From NCBI GenBank assembly GCA_024275935.1, contig JAJRYF010000037.1, positions 30,615-94,614 on the forward strand: DNA of 64,000 nucleotides, written 5' to 3'. The position numbers were made by a program, and so were the translations under genes. The stretch comes from Gammaproteobacteria bacterium (GTDB lineage: Bacteria; Pseudomonadota; Gammaproteobacteria; Xanthomonadales; SZUA-36). Positions 43,854 through 52,803 of this stretch are shown piece after piece. The notes under the pieces are model-generated. The model made no database searches and was not told where the DNA came from. It worked only from the letters and a program-made list of their open reading frames with translations. How positions within the stretch are numbered: position 1 is the first letter of the stretch; the number at the start of each line of letters is the position of its first letter.

Positions 43854-45839
43854 CTACCAGTGCACACCCTTCATAATGGTGGCGAAGGCTACCTGCTCTT
43901 GTGAAGCTTTCTCATTCTTGCCTGACTTGCCTCGCGATGCTGCAGAGTCTGGGAACATACGGAAAGCAGAGTTCATAATCACTTCCGTCACCTTAGGTGC
44001 AACCAAGTGCAAGATTTGAGCAAATATGCCCAAGCGCGTAGCTATCCGTTGAGGTTTATAGATTACCGCCTCTTTGATCATATCGGCCGCATCTTCAGGC
44101 GAAATAGTAGGTACATTATCATACATCTTTGTAGGTGCAATCATCGGCGTGCGTACCAGCGGCATATTGATGGTAGTGAAATTCACTCCGGTATCGTTAT
44201 ACTCAGCCGCCGCACAACGAGAAAACGCATCTAATGCCGCCTTAGAGGCCACATAGCCTGAGAACCTTGGTGCATTGGTAAGCACACCAATTGAAGATAT
44301 ATTGATCACATGGCCGTGCTTATCTGCTTCCATTGCAGGCAGAAAACCAAGAATCAATTTAAGTGAACCAAAGTAATTGAGTTGCATCAAGCGTTCATAA
44401 TCGTGAATACGGTCATACGAAAGCGCAATTGATCTTCTAATTGAGTGACCAGCATTATTGATCAAATAGTCTACCTTGCCATGTTTACCCAGTACGGTTT
44501 CTACCAACTTGGCGATATTATCCGTATCGGCCAGATCAGCCGTATACCAAGTAGAGGTGCCGCCTTCTTCGGCAATTTCCTTATGTGTTTCGACTAATTT
44601 TTCTTCACCTCTGGCAACCAGCAACACATGCGCTCCAGCCCGGGCCATCATTAATGCAGTGGCCTTGCCAATACCTGATGAGGCACCAGTAATCAGCACT
44701 AATTTTTTCTTCACATGGCCACGCAAACTACGATCTATAAATAGATCGGGATCAAGCTTACGCTCCCAGTAATCCCAAATTACCCAAGCATATTCACGCA
44801 ACCGTGGCACTGCTATTCCGCTACCTTTAAGTGCTGCCTCAGTTTCACGATTATCAAAGCGAGTTGGATAATTAATAAAACTCATCATATCTCTAGGCAG
44901 ACCCAAGTCACTAAGTATCTGGGTGGTAATGCGGCGGACCGGCGGAAACATGGATAAACCGGTTTTAATTGCATCAGGCACAAATTGGAAAATTCGCGCA
45001 TCAATTCTCATGGTCATTTGCGGGGCATGTGCGGCCTGAGCAAATACATTCAACATCTCGCCAATCCGCAATGGCTTGGGGTCGGTTAAATGGAAACACT
45101 TACCGTTCAATTTAGGCTTATGAGCGATATGATCCAAAGCTTTGGCTATGTAATCAACCGGCACTACATTAATCCGCCCACCTTCTATACCCATTGCCGG
45201 CATCCAAGCAGGCAGTGCCCGACGCATCTTCTGAATCATTTTAAAGAAATAGTAAGGACCATCAATTTTATCTATTTCACCAGTTTCTGAGTGCCCAATA
45301 ACAATCCCGGGGCGATAAACTCTCCAAGGTATCGAGCACTCTTCTCTAACCACCCGCTCGGATTCATGCTTAGTTCTAAAATATGGATGATCAAGACCCC
45401 GGGCCTCGTTAAACATATCTTCCCTGAACACACCTGGATACAGGCCGGCAGCAGCAATTGAGCTAACATGCTGGAATACTTTAGCCTCTACGCTTTCGGC
45501 AAATTTAACTGCCCTTCGAGTACCCTCTATATTAGCCTCATCTTGCTCCGCATCACCAGCGGTCATGTCGTAAATAGCGGCTAAATGAAATACATGGCGT
45601 ATCTTGCCTTTTAGCTCCGCGCGCTTTTTGGGGGTTACTCCAAGAAATGATTTACTGAGATCACCGCTAACTGCAACTATGCGTTTAGAGTGCTGCGACC
45701 AACGCTCGGCTACCAGCTGTTTAAATTTGGTTCGTGACGCGCTTCTCACCAACACATAAATAGTGCCTTTGCGTAATACCAAACGATCAATTAAATTCCG
45801 GCCGATAAACCCGGTACCACCAGTTACAAAGTAACTCAT
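43854..45839 (-). CDS. Fused fatty acyl-CoA reductase (alcohol-forming, Maqu_2220-like)
   Basis: 661 residues from the ATG at 45839, which has a GGGGAAG ribosome site 3 nt away; longer in-frame starts enter the promoter. The N-terminal half is an extended SDR/male-sterility domain (TGGTGFIG at 6-13, YFRTK with Y153 and K157). The C-terminal half is a classical SDR (ITGASSGIG at about 384, YVASK at about 535). This two-domain build and length match the Marinobacter enzyme that reduces acyl-CoA through the aldehyde to the fatty alcohol, the precursor of wax esters. It diverges from the acyl-CoA-binding protein gene. Confidence 0.9.
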   Translation of the reverse strand: MSYFVTGGTGFIGRNLIDRLVLRKGTIYVLVRSASRTKFKQLVAERWSQHSKRIVAVSGDLSKSFLGVTPKKRAELKGKIRHVFHLAAIYDMTAGDAEQDEANIEGTRRAVKFAESVEAKVFQHVSSIAAAGLYPGVFREDMFNEARGLDHPYFRTKHESERVVREECSIPWRVYRPGIVIGHSETGEIDKIDGPYYFFKMIQKMRRALPAWMPAMGIEGGRINVVPVDYIAKALDHIAHKPKLNGKCFHLTDPKPLRIGEMLNVFAQAAHAPQMTMRIDARIFQFVPDAIKTGLSMFPPVRRITTQILSDLGLPRDMMSFINYPTRFDNRETEAALKGSGIAVPRLREYAWVIWDYWERKLDPDLFIDRSLRGHVKKKLVLITGASSGIGKATALMMARAGAHVLLVARGEEKLVETHKEIAEEGGTSTWYTADLADTDNIAKLVETVLGKHGKVDYLINNAGHSIRRSIALSYDRIHDYERLMQLNYFGSLKLILGFLPAMEADKHGHVINISSIGVLTNAPRFSGYVASKAALDAFSRCAAAEYNDTGVNFTTINMPLVRTPMIAPTKMYDNVPTISPEDAADMIKEAVIYKPQRIATRLGIFAQILHLVAPKVTEVIMNSAFRMFPDSAASRGKSGKNEKASQEQVAFATIMKGVHW

Positions 45840-45902
45840 AAACTTCCCCGTAAAGGTTAAATGCAATAAACAGTCACCAAGAATAGCTATACTTGAAGCT
45901 GA

Positions 45903-45977
45903 TTTCCAGTTTATTGAGTAAAATATGCTGGTCATATCAAGTTATCACTGGCAATATATAACCCAGTTAACTGGAAA
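45903..45977. promoter_or_regulatory. Palindromes in the divergent reductase/ACBP promoter region
   Basis: CCAGTTAACTGG (45963-45974) is a perfect 12-bp palindrome 24 bases before the ACBP start. The half-site TTTCCAGTT (45903-45911) is an inverted copy of AACTGGAAA (45969-45977). Both lie in the 159-base region between the reductase and ACBP starts, a natural place for an operator of the TetR regulator coded just downstream. The regulator link is inferred. Confidence 0.45.
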
Positions 45978-45998
45978 CACCACCTAAAGGAGCACCTA

Positions 45999-46262
45999 AT
46001 GTCTGATCTGCAAAGCCAATTTGAACAAGCCGCAGTGGCGGTAAAATCTCTCTCAGAAAAGCCGTCCGATGATGCCCTGCTCGAGCTTTACGCACTCTAT
46101 AAACAAGGTAGCAGCGGCGATGTAAGTGGTGATAAACCCGGTTTCTTTGATTTTGTCGGTGCGGCTAAATACGATGCCTGGGCTAAACTTGAGGGTATGA
46201 CTGAAGATACTGCCAAGGCTGACTATATAAAATTCGTGCAAGATCTAGGCGCCGAATTTTAA
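45999..46262 (+). CDS. Acyl-CoA-binding protein (ACBP)
   Basis: 87-residue four-helix carrier of medium/long-chain acyl-CoA. Ligand-contact residues of the eukaryotic family are conserved: Y31, Y34 and K35 in LYALYKQ, K57 in AAKYDAW, and Y76. A strong AAGGAG ribosome site is 7 nt upstream. Bacterial ACBPs are uncommon. This one is divergent from the fatty acyl-CoA reductase and followed by a TetR regulator, so it probably delivers acyl-CoA to wax-ester synthesis or buffers it. Confidence 0.95.
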   Translation: MSDLQSQFEQAAVAVKSLSEKPSDDALLELYALYKQGSSGDVSGDKPGFFDFVGAAKYDAWAKLEGMTEDTAKADYIKFVQDLGAEF

Positions 46263-46299
46263 GTCAGGCTGAATCTCCCTAGACCTCAAGACACCACTT

Positions 46300-46941
46300 A
46301 TGGCCAGCAAAAAAGCCGAGCAAACCCGGCGTAGAATTCTCGACTGCAGTTTGGAGTTATTTAACCTGCAAGGTGAGCCATCTATTACCACTAATGCTAT
46401 TGCTGAAGAACTGGATATCAGCCCGGGAAATTTACATTATCACTTTCCCCGCAAAGCCAATATTGTCACCAGTTTATTTGCCGAGTTTTCCGAGAAAATG
46501 CATGCAACTCTGGAGCTATCGCCAGAGGGCGGCTTTGATCTGGATGGATTCTGGTGGTTTCAACATTTATTATTTGAAACCATAGGCCATTACCGATTTG
46601 TCTTTCGGGATATCAATACCCTGATGGAGCGTTACCCTCAGCTACAGAAAAGCTTGGATAAACTAATGCAGCGTGAACGCCTGGTTGCGGCCGAATTACT
46701 ACTCTCACTTCGCAATCAGGAAATCCTTAACCTTAGCGATCGACAGTTAAGTACTCTGGTGGAAAGCCTGGTTGTAACCCTTACTTATTGGTTATCTTTT
46801 CGGCGCCAGTCGCGGCAGTCGATGGAAATGGAAGTTGAAGATATTGCCGCAGGTGTCCACCAGATAATCTCACTGGTAGCCCCATGGATGCGCGAACCTG
46901 AACGCAGCCAGACATTCGAGCTAGCTGAGCTGTACGGATAA
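46300..46941 (+). CDS. TetR/AcrR family transcriptional regulator
   Basis: 213 residues. The N-terminal helix-turn-helix spans about residues 8-55 (TTNAIAEELDISPGNLHYHF). The C-terminal domain is of the TetR_C type, with a WWFQHLLFETIGHYRFVFRD-like helix. It lies 37 bases after the ACBP gene in the same direction. It may respond to acyl-CoA and control the divergent reductase/ACBP region or the phasin gene; this is inferred from location only. Confidence 0.88.
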   Translation: MASKKAEQTRRRILDCSLELFNLQGEPSITTNAIAEELDISPGNLHYHFPRKANIVTSLFAEFSEKMHATLELSPEGGFDLDGFWWFQHLLFETIGHYRFVFRDINTLMERYPQLQKSLDKLMQRERLVAAELLLSLRNQEILNLSDRQLSTLVESLVVTLTYWLSFRRQSRQSMEMEVEDIAAGVHQIISLVAPWMREPERSQTFELAELYG

Positions 46942-46964
46942 AATAAACTTTGTAAGAAGCGTAT

Positions 46965-46990
46965 AAAAAAGGCCCGGGGTTACCGGGCCT
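46965..46990 (-). terminator. Rho-independent terminator of the phasin gene
   Basis: On the minus strand AGGCCCGG-TAACC-CCGGGCCT forms an 8-bp GC-rich stem with a short loop, followed directly by TTTTTT. It lies 25 bases after the phasin stop and is the clearest terminator in the window. It may also stop transcripts from the convergent TetR gene. Confidence 0.88.
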
Positions 46991-47014
46991 CCTTCATTCG
47001 CAGGGCTTACTTTT

Positions 47015-47866
47015 TTAACTTGCTTTTTTTATCGCAGCTTTAACTTTGGCTACATCTTTCTTGGCTGTGCTGGTAGCTTTCTTAGCGACCTTTTTTACAG
47101 CTTTCACATCTTTAGCAACAGTTTTCTTAGCTGCCTTTTGCGCTTTTTTAACTTCAGACTTAACTGTTCTTTCAGCCTTTTTAGCACTCGTCTTAACAGC
47201 TTTCACATCTTTCCTGATAGCCGCTTTAGTTTTGCGTACAGTTTTCTTCACTGTAGCGGAGACTTTTTTAGCGTCCTTGCGAACTGTACGCTTTACTGTA
47301 CGAGTAACTTTTTTGGCTTCTTTAGCGATATTATCAGCATCTTTACCAATAGTTTTGCTGGCGCTACGAGCCCTTGCTTTGGCTTTGCCGAATTCTTGCT
47401 CGGTAATATCTCGCACCTTATCAGCAAGTTCCTGAACCCGGTCAGCAAATGAGGAAAGGTCATCACCAGTTGGTACACCCAAGCGACCAAGTACAGCCGA
47501 GACCCGTTCTTCAAATACTTGCTCCATCCGATCCCAGTTTTTAGAAGCCTGCTTACGCGCTGTGTTCACACGGCTTTCAACAGAGTCACGAATATCATCA
47601 ACGCTATCTTTGATATCATCTACCGCATTAGCAGCCGCAGTACGGGTATTTTTATCTACTTTAGCGCCTTCCTTAACCAGGTTTTCAAATAGTTTACTGC
47701 CAGCAGTAAGAGCTTTAGCACTGGCTTTGGCGCCTTCTTTCTGCGCCATAGCAAAAGCACCCAGACCAGCTAACCAGATATCATTAGCAGATTCAACAAT
47801 AGGGTTGGCCTTGCTTACAGTTTTTTTACTTAATTTCTTTCTCAAGATTTTTTTCTTAATAGCCAC
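47015..47866 (-). CDS. Phasin family protein, PhaF-like with Lys/Ala-rich histone-like tail
   Basis: 283 residues. An N-terminal phasin domain (about 20-150: DIWLAGLGAFAMAQKEG, long amphipathic helices around ARKQASKNWDRMEQVFEERV) is followed by a C-terminal Lys/Ala-rich tail of KKA/KAxKK repeats, like the nucleoid-binding AlgP/PhaF tails. Such proteins coat storage granules and tie them to the nucleoid. A GTG start is chosen because GGAG lies 6 nt before it; the TTG further upstream overlaps that ribosome site. A strong terminator follows. Confidence 0.88.
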   Translation of the reverse strand: MAIKKKILRKKLSKKTVSKANPIVESANDIWLAGLGAFAMAQKEGAKASAKALTAGSKLFENLVKEGAKVDKNTRTAAANAVDDIKDSVDDIRDSVESRVNTARKQASKNWDRMEQVFEERVSAVLGRLGVPTGDDLSSFADRVQELADKVRDITEQEFGKAKARARSASKTIGKDADNIAKEAKKVTRTVKRTVRKDAKKVSATVKKTVRKTKAAIRKDVKAVKTSAKKAERTVKSEVKKAQKAAKKTVAKDVKAVKKVAKKATSTAKKDVAKVKAAIKKAS

Positions 47867-47926
47867 AATATTCTCCAAAATTCATAGTGTGTCATTAGCG
47901 ACAGGCATACAATAGTGATTATCTCT

Positions 47927-47940
47927 AGAGTGATCACACT
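47927..47940. promoter_or_regulatory. Palindrome upstream of the phasin gene
   Basis: AGAGTGATCACACT is a 14-bp palindrome (12/14) about 60 bases before the phasin start, with a related ATAGTGATTATC half-site next to it. It could bind a TetR-type regulator such as PhaD or the nearby one. The region also serves the divergent TPR gene. Confidence 0.35.
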
Positions 47941-48041
47941 AAAACCCGGGTTTCTTAAGAAATAATTACAAAAGTTAATATTTTCTGCGGTAGAATACCC
48001 ACAACTTATAAAACATTGTTTATTTTCAAAGGTTTATTATT

Positions 48042-48821
48042 ATGAGTATAGATTCTAAAATTTGGGCGGAATTCCCCTACGAAACCGAACAATACCTCGG
48101 CGCGGCACTAAAAAAGAACTGGCAGCGTTTACATCAGGGGGATTGTGAACCCTGGCCTGAATCTGAGGAAATCCAACAGGCGTGGCGACTATATCACCAA
48201 GGCGAGTTTTCTCAAGCCTACGACTTAGCAAACAAAATCGGACCACAAGCCCATGTCGTTGCCAACAAGGCTTGCGGTATCTATGCTAATCACCTCGAAA
48301 CTGACGATGACATCCGCATAAATCTGTATGAGGATATTGCTGAGCGCGCTGAGACGGCCGCAGATGTTAACCCTGATGACATCAATGCCTGGTACTTTCA
48401 AGCGTTCGCTTATGGCCGCCTGGGTCAGTTAATCTCAATTACAGCTGCGCTAAAAAAGGGTTACGGCAATAAAATTAAAACCGCACTTGAGAATACTCTA
48501 GAGCTTGAACCAGAGCATGCCGAGGCTAATATAGCCTTTGGTCTGTATAATGCTGAGATCATAGATAAAATTGGCAAAATGATTGGTTCCCTTACCTATG
48601 GAGTTTCTGCTGAAAACGCAATTGAACATTTTCAAGAAGCCATCAGGTTAACCCCGGAATCACCGATCGCACAGATGGAATATGGTAATGGCTTATATCT
48701 ACTTTATGGTGATAAAAAAATAGATCAAGTTACCCAGGCATATATAGATGCCTCCGAGGTAGAGCCTGTCGAGGCCATGGAAATTCTGGATCAGGAGCTA
48801 GCTAAGTCGGAACTGGAGTAG
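48042..48821 (+). CDS. Tetratricopeptide-repeat-like protein
   Basis: 259 residues without signal peptide or membrane helix. Helical repeats of TPR character are visible (AWRLYHQGEFSQAYDLANKI, ENTLELEPEHAEANIAFGLY split by repeats, AIEHFQEAIRLTPESPIAQM). It is divergent from the phasin gene and may share its 175-base control region. Its partner and function are unknown; the position suggests granule or storage regulation. Confidence 0.8.
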   Translation: MSIDSKIWAEFPYETEQYLGAALKKNWQRLHQGDCEPWPESEEIQQAWRLYHQGEFSQAYDLANKIGPQAHVVANKACGIYANHLETDDDIRINLYEDIAERAETAADVNPDDINAWYFQAFAYGRLGQLISITAALKKGYGNKIKTALENTLELEPEHAEANIAFGLYNAEIIDKIGKMIGSLTYGVSAENAIEHFQEAIRLTPESPIAQMEYGNGLYLLYGDKKIDQVTQAYIDASEVEPVEAMEILDQELAKSELE

Positions 48822-48830
48822 AAGCGCGAG

Positions 48831-49286
48831 TTAAGCCTGTCTGGCGCTACGAGAAATAATCTTATCCAAATGGTCAGCAAAGTTTTTGCGGTCCATCAAG
48901 CTTAATGCCGGCGGGCCACCGGTATCAACCCCACTGCCCCGCAAATTGTCCATGAAATCCCGCATATTCAGCCGCGCACGGATATTCTCGCTGGTATATA
49001 ACTCACCCCGTGGGCTCAACACTAAGCAACCTTTCTCAATAACTTCCGCAGCTAAAGGTATATCACCGGTAATCACCAAATCACCATCCCCTGCCAGGCT
49101 AACGATCTCATCATCAGCAACATCGAAACCAGCCGCTACTTGAATAAAACGAATAAAGCGTGAAGCTGGCACTGGAATGTACTGATTAGCTACTAAAGCA
49201 AGTGTTGTTTCAGACCGCTGCGCTGCTCTAAATAATATTTCTTTAATAACTACCGGACAAGCATCCGCATCTACCCAAATATTCAC
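48831..49286 (-). CDS. YaiI/YqxD family protein (UPF0178)
   Basis: 151 residues starting [20 protein letters not shown], with the conserved acidic residues ([19 protein letters not shown]) of this PIN-like family. The family is widespread; a nuclease-like role is supposed but unproven. It converges with the TPR gene, 9 bases apart. Confidence 0.92.
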   Translation of the reverse strand: MNIWVDADACPVVIKEILFRAAQRSETTLALVANQYIPVPASRFIRFIQVAAGFDVADDEIVSLAGDGDLVITGDIPLAAEVIEKGCLVLSPRGELYTSENIRARLNMRDFMDNLRGSGVDTGGPPALSLMDRKNFADHLDKIISRSARQA

Positions 49287-49358
49287 TACCTTAAAGAACC
49301 TTTATTTGATCCAGTGAGGAAATCCTTACTTGCGTTTGGTAATAATATTTCGAAGTTT

Positions 49359-49739
49359 TTACTCCATTTGAAAAAAAGAAATACGATTTCTTTTGGCTTC
49401 ACCCCTAACTGCAATTTGTTTGAATTTAAAGTATTCATCAGGGAAAACCCCGTGCTCATCCTTAAATTCCAAGGCCAACGCCATCGGAATGCTGATAGTC
49501 AGGTTGCGCTGGTCGCGGTAATCCATTTCAGAGTTAAGATAAACAAACTTGGCGCTTTTCCCACCTGCCAAAACTGGCATCTCAAATACTCCAGAAATTC
49601 CCATTGGCGCAGATGCGGCAGCCAACACAATCGCATCCCTTATCTTCACCTGCTCAGGTGTTACTAAGGGTTTCTTTTGGTGCTCCCAAACTGAGAGTAC
49701 CAATACCGCTACCACGACTGCAAAGATCGCTTTATACAT
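49359..49739 (-). CDS. Uncharacterised membrane-anchored or exported protein (126 aa)
   Basis: An N-terminal hydrophobic segment (residues 4-17) is either a signal anchor or a signal peptide. The remaining 100 residues look like a small beta-rich domain (GKSAKFVYLNSEMDYRDQRN, LALEFKDEHGVFPDEYFKFK). No family recognised. It lies 3 bases after the stop of the WS/DGAT gene, so it is probably co-transcribed with it and may work in the same process. Confidence 0.7.
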   Translation of the reverse strand: MYKAIFAVVVAVLVLSVWEHQKKPLVTPEQVKIRDAIVLAAASAPMGISGVFEMPVLAGGKSAKFVYLNSEMDYRDQRNLTISIPMALALEFKDEHGVFPDEYFKFKQIAVRGEAKRNRISFFQME

Positions 49740-49742
49740 AAT

Positions 49743-51236
49743 TCAACTACCTAGTTGCTGCCACAACCAGCTCTCTACCTCCTGATGATCGCGGTGAGAT
49801 ATTTCCGGGAAATTAAGTGCCAGGAGAAGAATTTTCTCAAACTCCGGAGTAAAGCGCTGGATAATAGCGTGTGGGTCACTAACTCTAAGTTTATCGGTAA
49901 TCAAGCCAAAGTACACCATGCCGTTGTAGCTTAAAATTGAAATACCCATGCCAATCTCACCATTCTGGGGAACCCAGAACATCATTTCCTTTACCCCGGA
50001 ACCTGCCAGATAAAGCTTCTCTTTTGGTCCGGGGACATTTGTGAGCACTGTGCTTGCCTTATGACTAATAGCCTCAAGAAAAGGTTGCTGAACCCAGCTT
50101 GGCGCCAATCCTAAAGAGGCCATCACGCCCAGAGAAACCTGTGCTTGCTTAGAAGTTTTAAGCTCTTCCATGCGCTCATGCACTTTAGCTATTCGTCGTA
50201 GCGGATTGGTTTCGTTAATTGGCAGGGATAAGAACACCAGTCCAAAGTGGTTACCTAACTCAAGAGCGTGTTCTAATGGTCGTAAATTCACCGGAATAGT
50301 AGCCCGGATTTCGCCCATTGCATCTATATCTTCACCGTTGTCAATTAACCAGTTATTGATCGCCCCGCTTACCGCAGCAATCAGCAGGTCGTTAACTGTG
50401 CACTCCAAAGTGGCGCAAGCGGCTTTTACTTCCTGCAAAGGTATAGGCTTGGCCCAGGCAACGCGCTTACGCGATCCCATACGGCCTTTAAAGACTGTTT
50501 TTGGATCATCCGGCAGTGCCAACAAGCTCAGCAGCTCTTTGCCAATAGCGCCGGCCTCATGCGCGAACTCTCGCATTCTGTCAGGGTCGTTTAGTATCTG
50601 GCCGCCTTCATGCAGTGCCATCTGGCTCAAGTGGGTGATCAAATCCACCCCTTCCCTGGCAGGCTCCATTAGCCGACTAAACAAATTGCCTTCTTTGGCT
50701 TTTTTCTTTCGCCACTCCTGTTTATCAACAACTTTACGCACGGCATTTGGCTCGGTATCTGTCAGCGACAGCAATACCTGTATCAACGCGATACCATCAG
50801 CAATGCAATGATGGAAACGCATTACCAGAGCATTACCACCGGTATAGTTTTCAATTAGATGGAATTGCCATAGAGGCTTGGTTGGATCCAGCGGCGTGGA
50901 TGCCAAATCGCTAACAAACTTCTCCAGTTCACTTTGGTCAGCAGCACCAGCCAGCGCTACCCGCCTGAGATGGGTATCGAGGTCGAAATCTTGATCCAGC
51001 TCCCAGCGCGCACCATTAACATGCCGCACTGCCTTTTGTCGAAAGCGGCGAAATGCTAACAGCCTGGTTTCGATTATCTGCCTGAGCCTTTCTACATCCA
51101 GTGGTTTATCAAGAACCATCACTCCGGTGATCATCATTAGATTATCGGCTTGCTCCATCCGTAACCAAGTGGTGTCCACCTTGGACATAGGTTCTGATTG
51201 CACATCTGCTGATGCTTGAACTAGATATTTATCCAT
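49743..51236 (-). CDS. Wax ester synthase / diacylglycerol acyltransferase (WS/DGAT)
   Basis: Condenses fatty alcohol (or diacylglycerol) with acyl-CoA to make wax esters (or TAG). 497 residues from the ATG at 51236. The active-site HHxxxDG motif is FHHCIADG (H142, H143, D147, G148); the PLW motif, TVNDLLIAAVSGA and NVPGPKEKLYLAG are also present. The canonical family start would be near MSKVDTTWLRMEQ (ATG at 51188), so the start is uncertain by 16 residues. It follows purF by 46 bases and precedes the 126-residue unknown gene. Confidence 0.94.
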   Translation of the reverse strand: MDKYLVQASADVQSEPMSKVDTTWLRMEQADNLMMITGVMVLDKPLDVERLRQIIETRLLAFRRFRQKAVRHVNGARWELDQDFDLDTHLRRVALAGAADQSELEKFVSDLASTPLDPTKPLWQFHLIENYTGGNALVMRFHHCIADGIALIQVLLSLTDTEPNAVRKVVDKQEWRKKKAKEGNLFSRLMEPAREGVDLITHLSQMALHEGGQILNDPDRMREFAHEAGAIGKELLSLLALPDDPKTVFKGRMGSRKRVAWAKPIPLQEVKAACATLECTVNDLLIAAVSGAINNWLIDNGEDIDAMGEIRATIPVNLRPLEHALELGNHFGLVFLSLPINETNPLRRIAKVHERMEELKTSKQAQVSLGVMASLGLAPSWVQQPFLEAISHKASTVLTNVPGPKEKLYLAGSGVKEMMFWVPQNGEIGMGISILSYNGMVYFGLITDKLRVSDPHAIIQRFTPEFEKILLLALNFPEISHRDHQEVESWLWQQLGS

Positions 51237-51282
51237 CGTGTAACTATACCAATATATTTTATTGTGCGGGATTAACAGGGAT

Positions 51283-52758
51283 TTATTTGACCACTCGCTC
51301 AAGTTTAGCCTGATTAGAGCGTCGTTGCTCAAGTTGCTCTAGATAACCAGGTTCGAGGCCAGTTATATAGTCACCAGAAAAACATGAAGTATCGAACTGC
51401 TTTATATTAGGGTTGCCCTCTTTACAGGCCTCAACCAAATCTTCCAAATCTTGATAAATAAGCCAATCTGCGCCAATTTCTTTTTGTATTTCAGTTTCAC
51501 TACGGCCATGAGCTATTAACTCATGCGCTGCCGGCATATCTATACCATAAACATTGGGATATCTAACCGGCGGCGCTGCTGAAGCCAGATAAACTTTGTT
51601 CGCGCCTGCCTCTCGTGCCATTTGAATAATTTGCCTTGAGGTAGTGCCACGAACAATGGAGTCATCAACCAGCAATACATTCTTATTCCGAAATTCCAGT
51701 GCAACCGGGTTAAGTTTACGCCGTACGGATAAATTTCTTGCTTCCTGATCGGGCATAATAAATGTCCTGCCGATATAGCGGTTTTTCATAAACCCCTCAC
51801 GGTATTTCACATTCAGGTCATAGGCCATTGGCAAAGCTGCAGTGCGTGAGGTATCAGGAACAGGAATCACCACATCGATATCGTGGTCGGGGCGAATTCT
51901 CATGATTTTCCTAGCCAGAGCCTCACCCATACGCAACCTGGCCTTGTATATAGAAATATCATCCATCATCGAATCTGGCCGGGCAAAGTACACATACTCA
52001 AAAATACATGGGCTATGTGTTTTTAGTTGATCACTCACATGCGAATGCAATTTTCCATCCAGGGTTAAAATCACTGTCTCGCCTGGTTGAATATCACGCA
52101 GGGTGTTAAAGCCCATTATGTCCAGTGCTACACTTTCTGAGGCAATCGCATACTGCAAACCACGATCAGATTCCCGACTACCCAGCACCGCGGGCCGAAT
52201 ACCCCAGGGATCACGAAAACCTACTATCCCAAAATTCGGAATCAACGCAATAGAAGCATAACCACCACGACAACGCCGATGGACACCATCGACCGCCTTA
52301 AAAATATGTTCTGCTTGTAATTTTGCCGGTTGTTGCAGTTGAATTCCATGTGCCAGCACATTCAGTAGCACTTCGGTATCTGACTGAGTATTCAGGTGCC
52401 GTCTATCAGTTTCAAAGCATTCTTTCTTCAGTGCATCAGCATTGATAAGATTACCGTTATGAGCCAGCGCAATTCCATATGGGGAGTTGACATACATAGG
52501 CTGGGCTTCTGCAGAATGCGAGCATCCAGCGGTAGGGTAACGGACATGGCCGACACCTACATTTCCAGTTAATTGCAGCAGACTGCGCTCGTTAAAAACA
52601 TCTTTAACCAGCCCATTGGCTTTATATATTTTTATCCGTCGGTCATCAAGAGTAGCAATTCCGGCAGCGTCCTGACCGCGGTGTTGCAATGCGGTTAAGC
52701 CGTCCAATAACAAAGCCGCAACATTGTAATGCCCCACAACCCCAACAATTCCACACAT
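51283..52758 (-). CDS. purF: Amidophosphoribosyltransferase
   Basis: First committed step of purine synthesis. 491 residues starting MCGIVGVVG, so Cys2 becomes the N-terminal nucleophile of the glutaminase after Met removal. The C-terminal phosphoribosyltransferase domain has the PRPP loop VLLVDDSIVRGTTSRQI, also the allosteric nucleotide site. It follows cvpA, the standard cvpA-purF order. Confidence 0.98.
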   Translation of the reverse strand: MCGIVGVVGHYNVAALLLDGLTALQHRGQDAAGIATLDDRRIKIYKANGLVKDVFNERSLLQLTGNVGVGHVRYPTAGCSHSAEAQPMYVNSPYGIALAHNGNLINADALKKECFETDRRHLNTQSDTEVLLNVLAHGIQLQQPAKLQAEHIFKAVDGVHRRCRGGYASIALIPNFGIVGFRDPWGIRPAVLGSRESDRGLQYAIASESVALDIMGFNTLRDIQPGETVILTLDGKLHSHVSDQLKTHSPCIFEYVYFARPDSMMDDISIYKARLRMGEALARKIMRIRPDHDIDVVIPVPDTSRTAALPMAYDLNVKYREGFMKNRYIGRTFIMPDQEARNLSVRRKLNPVALEFRNKNVLLVDDSIVRGTTSRQIIQMAREAGANKVYLASAAPPVRYPNVYGIDMPAAHELIAHGRSETEIQKEIGADWLIYQDLEDLVEACKEGNPNIKQFDTSCFSGDYITGLEPGYLEQLEQRRSNQAKLERVVK

Positions 52759-52803
52759 ATTTGGAACACTCCGGCTAAGCCAAATAAATAAGTGGCAATT
52801 CTA

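Noticed and set aside
47046..47915. Plus-strand ORFs opposite the phasin gene
   Set aside because: They are mirror images of the Lys/Ala-rich repeat; the minus frame has the phasin domain, a ribosome site and a terminator.
47966..47996. TTACAA/TAGAAT promoter for the TPR gene
   Set aside because: The 19-base spacer and weak -35 make it no better than background in this AT-rich gap.
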